Below are positions 8,363-15,750 of a DNA stretch of 23,121 nucleotides, piece after piece. The stretch's first letter is position 1. Every line of letters starts with the position of its first letter. The stretch lies in the NCBI GenBank assembly GCA_964415365.1, contig CAYPYW010000033.1, positions 1 to 23,121 of the forward strand, read 5' to 3'. The position numbers and the translations under genes were made by a program. Below the pieces are notes generated by a model, which ran no database searches, was not told the origin of the DNA, and saw only the letters and a list, made by a program, of their open reading frames with translations. The stretch is from Hydromicrobium sp964415365. GTDB lineage: Bacteria; Actinomycetota; Humimicrobiia; Humimicrobiales; Humimicrobiaceae.

Positions 8363-9457
8363 TTACTTCTTTCCCTTAATAAGTACGTCTCTTATCTGAT
8401 TTAAATCCAGTCCTTCCAGACCTAATCTTGAAAGATTTCTTCCAATCCTTCTGAAATCCTTTTTAAATATAGAGCTAGCCATATCAATAAGCGAATCAAT
8501 TATTCTCGTCTCCACTCCAAGTGCTTTCCCAAATTCAGAAATAGGTACTAGACTCATTGGAACATCTTCTGTTATGTATCTGACATTTATAGTTATTGGA
8601 GCCATTATTCCCACATATCCTGGATTACTATGTATCGCATCAAATAGATTATCCTCTACCACATTATAAGCCATTGACAACCACTCAATAGCAGAATATA
8701 TATTGGCACACTTTAATTTCCTTGCAACCATCACTCTCTCATTGTCTACCGCTTCCAGAACCCTTGCCACTGACTGAGTCACTCCTTCTATATAAAATTG
8801 AAAATTCCCCAGAGTAGATTCTATCCTGCTAAGATTAAGTATAGTAATAGTGGGGTGAAACACTGCACCCATGTTATTGAAGCTGGTTTCAATAACACTT
8901 GCAGCAGGAATAAATTCAGGAAAGGCCTCATTTAACTTTTTAACCACCATTTCAGTTCTTCTGGAAGATATTGCAGCCACAGGTATTGCCTGTTTTATTC
9001 TGAATATTCTTGCTGTAGCCGGCCCCATACCTCTGCTGGCATATATAAAAGTCTGAGCTTCAGCTATTGTAATGTCCTTATGGTTACCTTCTCCACGTAA
9101 AACATTTAAAAATTCCAGAGCCCCACAGGTCCTTCCCGGGTTTAAGACTACAATCTGCTTCTCGTTCAAAAACGGTGCGCAGGCTTTTGCAATAGAAATA
9201 TGACCGTTTGCAGGCACCACTACCATGATTACATCCATGCCTTTTATTGCTTTTCCCATATCACTGGTTACTATATTCAGCTTGCCAAAACCTTTAATCT
9301 CACCCTCAAGCTCTATTCCTCGCATCTTCTTTATTGGTTGAATTCTTGAAAATGTCCTGTTATACAAATTAACTTTAAAACCCTTTATTGCCAGATGAGC
9401 CGCTACAGCTTTTCCACCGTGACCAGCTCCCAAAACAGCAAATTTCAAATCATGCAT
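8363..9457 (-). CDS. NAD(P)-dependent octopine/nopaline dehydrogenase family protein
   Basis: Rossmann-fold dehydrogenase of 364 residues. The N-terminal nucleotide motif is FAVLGAGHGGKAVAAHLA, followed by VVVPANGH and NPGRTCGALEF. The C-terminal opine-dehydrogenase domain shows NNMGAVFHPTI, with the His usually placed as catalytic base, and ITEDVPMSLVPISEFGKALGV, a segment very typical of this family. Characterised members reduce the imine formed between an amino acid and a 2-keto acid; many bacterial homologues have other or unknown substrates. The ATG at 9457 is preferred over a GTG nine bases upstream because GAGGGGTGGAG lies just before it. It is placed between dnaE (33 bases) and the B12 mutase-like gene (10 bases). 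Confidence 0.88.
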   Translation of the reverse strand: MHDLKFAVLGAGHGGKAVAAHLAIKGFKVNLYNRTFSRIQPIKKMRGIELEGEIKGFGKLNIVTSDMGKAIKGMDVIMVVVPANGHISIAKACAPFLNEKQIVVLNPGRTCGALEFLNVLRGEGNHKDITIAEAQTFIYASRGMGPATARIFRIKQAIPVAAISSRRTEMVVKKLNEAFPEFIPAASVIETSFNNMGAVFHPTITILNLSRIESTLGNFQFYIEGVTQSVARVLEAVDNERVMVARKLKCANIYSAIEWLSMAYNVVEDNLFDAIHSNPGYVGIMAPITINVRYITEDVPMSLVPISEFGKALGVETRIIDSLIDMASSIFKKDFRRIGRNLSRLGLEGLDLNQIRDVLIKGKK

Positions 9458-9489
9458 GGACTCCACCCCTCACAGTACTCTTATAACAT

Positions 9490-12400
9490 TTACACTTTAT
9501 CCCAGTTAATTTTATCCGAAAACACTTCCCTCAGGTTCTCTTCCAGAGACTGGTTTAAATTTATCCTATAGCTGGAAGGAAGCTTGTAAACTTTTTCTAC
9601 ACCCTTCCCACTTTCGTCCGTTACTTTAAATTCTACTTCACTAAATCCAGGATACTTTTTTAATATATCATAAAATCTGTTTATAAAATTCTCATCCAGA
9701 TCATTCTTTTTTGCGATAAAAACCACTTTACCATTCTCCTCGCTTATGAGTTCTTTTTGGTTCTTATTTATCGCTTTATTTTTCTCCAATACTTCTATCT
9801 CGCTAGCAATAATCTTTAACTGATCTTCTTTTTTATCCAACTTACCCCTAACTTTCACAATCTTATCTTCTGTGATAGCTTCTCTGTACTTTCCAAGGAT
9901 TGACGGGAATACAATTACTTCTACATTATCGCCGATGTCCTCTAAATTCATAAAACACATCTGCTGATCCTTTTTTGTAAATATAGTCTTTACTCTGCTT
10001 ATAATCCCTCCAATAGTAACATTAGTTTTATCTTCTACATCAATCAAAGCCTCTATTGGAGTTAATTTAGAAAGAGAATCTTCATACTCGAACAAAGGGT
10101 GGCCTGAAATATAAAGGCCCAACATTTCTTTCTCAAAATTCAGTAACTCTTTTTTTGAGAACTCCTCAAACCGTTCCTCTGTTTGATAGACTCCGTTCAG
10201 TAATATTTTATCGCCTTCACTGCCACTAAAATCAAACAACGAGAACTGCCCGATATCCCTGTCTTTTCTAATCTTTAGAGTCTCTTCAATAATTTTTTCA
10301 TAATTTTCTAAAAGAGATTTTCGGCTCCGACCGAGAGAATCAAAAGTTCCGCTTTTTATTAAGCTCTCAAGGGTTTTTTTATTTAATACACTATTATCAA
10401 CCCTCTCACAAAAATCTATAAAATTCTTGAATTTACCGCTTTTTTTTCTCTCCTTTTCTATACACTCAATAACATTAGTTCCCACATTCTTAATAGCCGA
10501 AAGTCCAAATCTAATGGAGCTCTCCACTACAGTGAAATCAGTAAAACTTCCATTGATATCCGGCGGAAGTACATTTATGCCCATTCTCCTGGTTTCATTA
10601 ACATATTGAGCCACTTTTTCCTGACTCCCCATCCTGATACTGAGCAGTGCCGCCATGAATTCTACCGGATAGTTGGCCTTAAGATAAGCAGTCTGGTACG
10701 AGATCATGGCATATGCAGCGCTGTGGGATTTATTAAATCCATATTCAGCAAAATGATTTACTAGCTCAAATATTTTTGTTGAAATCTTCTCATCTATTCC
10801 TTTGTTTCTAGCACCTTCTACAAACTTGCTTTTTTGCTTGGAAAGTAAACTTCTTTTTTTCTTACTGATAGCTCCTCTCAAAATGTCTGCTTCTGACATA
10901 CTAAAACCAGCCAGTTCTGATACTATTCCCATAACCTGTTCCTGATACAGAATAATCCCATAAGTACTTTCAAGAATTTTCTCCAGTGATGGGTGCAGGT
11001 AATTTATTTTCTTTCTACCATTTCTGCTCTCTACGAAATCGCTCACCATTCCACTCTGAAGAGGGCCAGGTCTATACAATGCCAGCAATGCTATCAAATC
11101 TTCAAATTTGGTTGGTTTCAGGTTTATTACCAATTCACGCATTCCAGAACTTTCAAGCTGGAATACTCCCAGACATTCACCTTCACTCAGCATATTGAAG
11201 GTTTTTTTATCATCCAGATTGATATCATTGATATCTATATCTATATTCTTGGTCTTTTTAATTAAAAATAAGGTCTTATCTATTAATGATAATGTTTTCA
11301 GCCCCAGAAAGTCCATTTTAAGCAGCCCGATTTTCTGGATATCCTCCATTTTATATTGAGTTACAATGTCACCCTCATTCTCTTTTTGTATTGGTGTATA
11401 GTTATAGAGGTCCTCTGAAGAAATTACAACTCCCGCAGCATGAATCGAATCCTGTCTGGATATGCCCTCAAGTGAAATGGCGGTATCAATTACTTCTCTC
11501 ATTCTTTCATCATTCTCGTAAACTTCCTTCAAATCCGAGGCCATGTTCAACGAATTCTTAATTGTTACATTCAATTCCATGGGAACCATTTTCGCTATCC
11601 GGTCTACATCTGCATAGGGTACTTCCATTACTCTTCCCGCATCTCTTATAGCCTGCCTGGCAGCCATTGTTCCAAAAGTAATTAACTGGGCAACTCTCTT
11701 GTCACCATATTTTTGAGTAACATATCTAATAACTTCATCTCTTTTTTCATAACAAAAATCTATATCAATATCAGGCATACTTTTACGTTCTTCATTTAAA
11801 AACCTTTCAAACAAAAGCCCGTACTTTAAAGGTTCGATATCAGTTATCCCTAAAAGGTAAGAAACTATGCTTCCAGCAGCCGAACCCCTTCCCGGTCCTA
11901 CTCTTATATCATTACTCTTGGCAAATTTGACAAGATCCCAGACTATCAGAAAATACTCTGAAAATCCCATTTTCTTTATGACTTCCAGTTCTTTCCTTAT
12001 TCTTTCATCAACTTCCACGGTAATATCTTCATATCTTTCTCTGGTACCTTCATAGCATAATTTTTTCAAGTATTCGTCTGCGCTACAGCTGTCAGGGACA
12101 GTAAAAGATGGTATCAGATTCATATCGAACTTTAAATTTACATTACACCTATCAGCAATCTCCAGGGTATTTTCAAGAGCACCAGGAAATTCTTTGAAAA
12201 GTTCTTTCATCTGATCATAACTCTTAAAATAATACTCATCCGTGGGAAATCTAAGACGTCCGGCTTCGTTTATGGTAGAACCAGTCTGTATGCAGAGCAG
12301 AACATCATGGGCTTTGCTATCTTCCTTGTTTAAATAATGCACATCATTTGTAGCCACCAGCGGGATATCGTATTCTAAAGATAATTCCAATAGAGTTTTA

Positions 12401-12975
12401 TTCACTTTTTTTTGGTCCGGAATACCTGAATCCTGCAGTTCTAAAAAAAAATTATCCTTTCCAAAGATATCTATGTATTCTTCAAGAATTTTTTTTGCAC
12501 TTTCATATTGACCCGAAATAATATACTTTGGAACCTCGCCAGAAATGCATCCACTTAAAGCAATTAAACCCTTATTAAATTCCCTCAGTAGTTCCTTATC
12601 CACTCTTGGTTTATAATAAAAACCTTCCAAAAACCCCAGACTAACCAGTCTCATTAGATTCTGGTAACCCTGATTATTTTCCGCGAGTAAAGTTAGGTGA
12701 TAAGAAATTTCTTCCCTTTTTTCTCTTTCTAATTGCTTGTCCCATCTACTCCTCGGTGCTAGATATACTTCACAACCTATTATGGGTTTTACTGCTGATT
12801 TTTTTGCCTGAGTATAAAATTCGATAATACCATACATAACTCCGTGGTCGGTTAGCGCTAAAGCAGGCATATCGTACTCACAGGCTCTCTCAACCAATTG
12901 TATTATTCTTGAAGCACCGTCTAACAAGGAGTATTCGCTATGGACATGCAAATGAGCGAATTTGTCTTTTTTCAT
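9490..12975 (-). CDS. dnaE: DNA polymerase III subunit alpha (DnaE)
   Basis: Replicative DNA polymerase catalytic subunit, 1161 residues, the normal DnaE length. An N-terminal PHP domain (about 5-285) opens with HLHVHSEYSLLDG. The polymerase palm has the catalytic PDIDIDF motif and GPGRGSAAGS, and the fingers contain VFQLESSGMRELV and YQEQVMGI. GQFSLFDF near residue 925 looks like a beta-clamp-binding motif. An OB fold (VTIGGIISRVKTI...) follows, then a short C-terminal domain. The PHP metal ligands all appear retained (H10, H12, D19, H44, E69, H93, the Cys in SGCISG, and NDVH), unlike the degenerate PHP of E. coli alpha. The start has only a distant AAAAGGAA. Confidence 0.98.
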   Translation of the reverse strand: MKKDKFAHLHVHSEYSLLDGASRIIQLVERACEYDMPALALTDHGVMYGIIEFYTQAKKSAVKPIIGCEVYLAPRSRWDKQLEREKREEISYHLTLLAENNQGYQNLMRLVSLGFLEGFYYKPRVDKELLREFNKGLIALSGCISGEVPKYIISGQYESAKKILEEYIDIFGKDNFFLELQDSGIPDQKKVNKTLLELSLEYDIPLVATNDVHYLNKEDSKAHDVLLCIQTGSTINEAGRLRFPTDEYYFKSYDQMKELFKEFPGALENTLEIADRCNVNLKFDMNLIPSFTVPDSCSADEYLKKLCYEGTRERYEDITVEVDERIRKELEVIKKMGFSEYFLIVWDLVKFAKSNDIRVGPGRGSAAGSIVSYLLGITDIEPLKYGLLFERFLNEERKSMPDIDIDFCYEKRDEVIRYVTQKYGDKRVAQLITFGTMAARQAIRDAGRVMEVPYADVDRIAKMVPMELNVTIKNSLNMASDLKEVYENDERMREVIDTAISLEGISRQDSIHAAGVVISSEDLYNYTPIQKENEGDIVTQYKMEDIQKIGLLKMDFLGLKTLSLIDKTLFLIKKTKNIDIDINDINLDDKKTFNMLSEGECLGVFQLESSGMRELVINLKPTKFEDLIALLALYRPGPLQSGMVSDFVESRNGRKKINYLHPSLEKILESTYGIILYQEQVMGIVSELAGFSMSEADILRGAISKKKRSLLSKQKSKFVEGARNKGIDEKISTKIFELVNHFAEYGFNKSHSAAYAMISYQTAYLKANYPVEFMAALLSIRMGSQEKVAQYVNETRRMGINVLPPDINGSFTDFTVVESSIRFGLSAIKNVGTNVIECIEKERKKSGKFKNFIDFCERVDNSVLNKKTLESLIKSGTFDSLGRSRKSLLENYEKIIEETLKIRKDRDIGQFSLFDFSGSEGDKILLNGVYQTEERFEEFSKKELLNFEKEMLGLYISGHPLFEYEDSLSKLTPIEALIDVEDKTNVTIGGIISRVKTIFTKKDQQMCFMNLEDIGDNVEVIVFPSILGKYREAITEDKIVKVRGKLDKKEDQLKIIASEIEVLEKNKAINKNQKELISEENGKVVFIAKKNDLDENFINRFYDILKKYPGFSEVEFKVTDESGKGVEKVYKLPSSYRINLNQSLEENLREVFSDKINWDKV

Positions 12976-13033
12976 TCTAAGAGAATCTAATTGTTCCTTT
13001 TAACTAAGATTTTGGCTCGAATATTATCTAAAC

Positions 13034-14716
13034 CTAATAAACAACCCTGTATAACTCTTCAAGGGAAGTTATTCCTTCTGCAACTTTATAAGCTCCGCTT
13101 TCAAGGAGGGTCTTCATACCTTCTTCCCTAGCAACCTCATTAATTTCATCAGTGCTTTTTCTTTTCAAAAGCATTTCTCTGATTCTTTTTGTCACAATTA
13201 ACATTGAATATATTCCGGTTCTCCCTATATAACCGGTATAATTACATCTTTTACATCCAACGCTCTTATAAATCTTTTTCTCCTCTAATATAGGTCTTAT
13301 TTCCTTACTGAATGACGAATCAGGCACCTCTATTTTTTTCTTGCAATTGTTGCACAATATTCTTACCAGCCTCTGAGCCACTATACCGGTTACCGCGGCT
13401 GATATCATATACGATTCTACCCCCATTTCCAGAAGCCTGGTAAGGCTGGACGGAGCATCATTGGTATGTAAAGTGGTTAATACCAGATGTCCGGTAATAG
13501 CAGCTTCAACTGCTATCCTTGCAGTTTCTATGTCCCTTATTTCTCCTATTAAAATTATATCCGGGTCGCTTCTTAGCATTGCTCTGAGACCCTTGGAAAA
13601 ACTCATATCTATCTTGGAATTTACCTGAACCTGCATTATTTGAGGAAATCTATATTCTACAGGATCCTCTATAGTAAAAATCTTCTTCTCGACATTCGAA
13701 ATTGCATTCAGGCTGGCATAAAGAGTAGTAGTTTTTCCTGACCCGGTAGGGCCGGTAATAACAACAGCCCCATGAGGTACATTTATCATTTTTAAATATT
13801 TTGGAACATCTTCATCAGACATTCCCGATTTTTTAAGGTTAAAAACAGATTCGTCTCTATCCAGTATTCTTATGGTAATATTCTCGCCAAAAACTGTGGG
13901 TATTGAAGCAAGTCTTAAATCAATCAATCTATTCCCGAAATTTATGGAGCTCCTACCGTCCTGAGGCAGCCTATTCTCGGTTATATCCATACCGCCCATT
14001 ATTTTATATCTTGAGAGTAGTAGTCTCTGTACTGTTTTGGGAACATCCTTTATTTTTTGCAACACACCGTCTATTCTGAACCTTATGGCACAATTCTTTT
14101 CCTGTGGTTCTATGTGTACATCACTGGCTCTTAATGATATTGCCTTTAATATAATCTGATTTGCCAGTCTTACCAGAGGATTTTTCTCAACCAGATCTTC
14201 CTCATATTTTTTTCCAACAGTAAAATCTTCATCTTTTATTATCTCCTGAACTTCTTTAAGACTATAGTCATCTGAGGTATATAACCTTATAATACTTTCT
14301 ATACCCTTCCTGGTGCTTATGAATGGCTTCACATTATAACCTGTAAGCAATCTTATTTCATCAATAGCATTTATATCTCTGGGATCAGTCATTGCTACAT
14401 GCAGGGTACTGTCGAGGAGGTCAAATGGAAAAACTTTCCTTTTAAACGCAAAATCTTTGGAAATGAGATTGGCGACAGATGGATCAATCTTATCCTGTAT
14501 TTTATTTAAGTCCACAGACTCAAAACCCCTCTGAAAGGAAATAAGCTCCATTAAAGTTTCATCGGAGATATGCCCTTTTTTTATTAATATTTCTCCTAAT
14601 TTTTCACCAGTATTTTTTTGGATATCTAACGCTTCTTCTAACTGTTCCTTGGTTATAATATTCCTGTTTAGAAGTATTTGCCCTATTTTTTCTTTCTTAT
14701 AATCTAAATCAACCAT
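13034..14716 (-). CDS. pilB: GspE/PilB-family type II secretion / type IV pilus assembly ATPase
   Basis: Hexameric cytoplasmic ATPase that drives pilus or pseudopilus extension. The protein has 560 residues: an N-terminal GspE/MshEN domain (about 1-150), the N2 domain with ASDVHIEP, Walker A GPTGSGKTTTLY near residue 325, Asp box TIEDPVEY, Walker B DPDIILIGEIRD, His box TGHLVLTTLHTND, and a tetracysteine zinc site (CNNC ... CKRC) before GYIGRTGIY. All parts are intact. No pilin, PilC, PilT or peptidase gene is in the window. AAGG sits 5 bases upstream of the ATG. It stands first in the block leading into dnaE (58-base gap), so pilus/secretion function is inferred from family only; PilB versus GspE cannot be settled without partners. 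Confidence 0.92.
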   Translation of the reverse strand: MVDLDYKKEKIGQILLNRNIITKEQLEEALDIQKNTGEKLGEILIKKGHISDETLMELISFQRGFESVDLNKIQDKIDPSVANLISKDFAFKRKVFPFDLLDSTLHVAMTDPRDINAIDEIRLLTGYNVKPFISTRKGIESIIRLYTSDDYSLKEVQEIIKDEDFTVGKKYEEDLVEKNPLVRLANQIILKAISLRASDVHIEPQEKNCAIRFRIDGVLQKIKDVPKTVQRLLLSRYKIMGGMDITENRLPQDGRSSINFGNRLIDLRLASIPTVFGENITIRILDRDESVFNLKKSGMSDEDVPKYLKMINVPHGAVVITGPTGSGKTTTLYASLNAISNVEKKIFTIEDPVEYRFPQIMQVQVNSKIDMSFSKGLRAMLRSDPDIILIGEIRDIETARIAVEAAITGHLVLTTLHTNDAPSSLTRLLEMGVESYMISAAVTGIVAQRLVRILCNNCKKKIEVPDSSFSKEIRPILEEKKIYKSVGCKRCNYTGYIGRTGIYSMLIVTKRIREMLLKRKSTDEINEVAREEGMKTLLESGAYKVAEGITSLEELYRVVY

Positions 14717-14749
14717 AATTGCCTTAAAACTTTTTTATTAATTTTTATA

Positions 14750-14778
14750 ATTATAATATATCTCAGCCAATATTACAC
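14750..14778 (-). promoter_or_regulatory. Possible promoter upstream of pilB-dnaE block
   Basis: An exact -10 hexamer TATAAT (14750-14755, minus strand) lies about 35 bases upstream of the pilB start. The hexamer 17 bases further upstream, GTGTAA, matches the -35 consensus at only 3 positions. The region is very AT-rich, so chance matches are likely. Confidence 0.3.
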
Positions 14779-14811
14779 ACCTACTATTAAAAACCACGGG
14801 TTCCTAAAAAT

Positions 14812-15597
14812 TTACTTTAATTTAGATTTATCCCTTTTGATCATTCCATTAATAATCCCGGCTACATAACCTGCCCCGAATCCATTATCAATATTTACCA
14901 CAACTACTCCTGGACTGCATGAATTTAACATGGTTAGCAGCGGTGATATACCCTCAAAACTTGAACCGTATCCTTTGCTTGTAGGAACTCCAATTACCGG
15001 ACAGTCTACCATCGAACTCACTACCCCGGGTAGTGCCCCTTCCATACCGGCAACTGCTACAATTACATTTGATAGGCTTAATTCTTCCTTAAAATTTACC
15101 AGTCTATGAATACCTGCAACTCCCACATCGTAAATCTTTCTAACATTATTCTTCATTAGATAACTGGTCACTGCTGCTTCTTCTGCTACACTTATATCTG
15201 AGGTTCCCGCACATATTACAGTAATACCTTTATCCAATTTATTATCAGCTATATCAAGCGGGGTATAAATGGCATTTGCTTTAGGGTTAAATTCCAGATT
15301 CTTAATCTCCTTTTTTAACAAGTTATAAGTTTCAACCGTTGTTCTGGTTACCAGAAGCACAGGTGAGTAGTTCAATATTTTCTTCGCTATCTCTAAAACT
15401 TGCTCCGGGGTCTTACCGGCACCATATATTACCTCCGGAAAATCCCTCCGCATCAGACGATGGTGGTCAATTTTCGCAAAACCAATATCTTCAAAGTACA
15501 TCTCTTTTAATTTAGAGATTACTTTTTCCTTACTTATTCTTTCCTCTTTAAAACTATTAAGTAATTCTTCTATTATTTTACTTATATTATTTTTCAT
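14812..15597 (-). CDS. larB: LarB, nickel-pincer cofactor synthesis (pyridinium-3,5-biscarboxylic acid mononucleotide synthase)
   Basis: Carboxylates and hydrolyses nicotinic acid adenine dinucleotide in the first step toward the nickel-pincer nucleotide cofactor of lactate racemase and its relatives. The 261-residue protein has the LarB-specific N-terminal segment DIGFAKIDHHRLMRRDFPEVIYGAGKTPEQ and a C-terminal PurE-like domain: CAGTSDISVAEEAA, DVGVAGIHRL, VAGMEGALPGVV, VIGVPTSKGYG and the Gly-rich NIDNGFGAGYVAG. The segment before the motif is helical and lysine-rich. No larA, larC or larE lies beside it here. The ATG has no good Shine-Dalgarno sequence, only AT-rich sequence upstream. A hairpin terminator separates it from hppA. 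Confidence 0.93.
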   Translation of the reverse strand: MKNNISKIIEELLNSFKEERISKEKVISKLKEMYFEDIGFAKIDHHRLMRRDFPEVIYGAGKTPEQVLEIAKKILNYSPVLLVTRTTVETYNLLKKEIKNLEFNPKANAIYTPLDIADNKLDKGITVICAGTSDISVAEEAAVTSYLMKNNVRKIYDVGVAGIHRLVNFKEELSLSNVIVAVAGMEGALPGVVSSMVDCPVIGVPTSKGYGSSFEGISPLLTMLNSCSPGVVVVNIDNGFGAGYVAGIINGMIKRDKSKLK

Positions 15598-15675
15598 AGT
15601 AATAAAAATACCATAAATAAAAATAATTTTAAATTATACCGGAAATCTATTTCTACCATACAAAAGACGTTGAAT

Positions 15676-15714
15676 AAAAAATGCACGACTACATTTCATG
15701 CACCGTGCATTTTT
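15676..15714 (-). terminator. Rho-independent terminator after hppA
   Basis: AAAATGCAC (plus strand, ends 15686) is matched by its exact complement GTGCATTTT (from 15705), with an 18-base loop. Read on the minus strand, the second arm runs into a stretch of T, as expected for a terminator about 40 bases after the hppA stop. The stem is flanked by A and T runs on both sides, so it could work in either direction, but no plus-strand gene is nearby. Confidence 0.6.
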
Positions 15715-15750
15715 ATATTTGTTCCTGGTAAAATTAATTTACCCTTTTCT

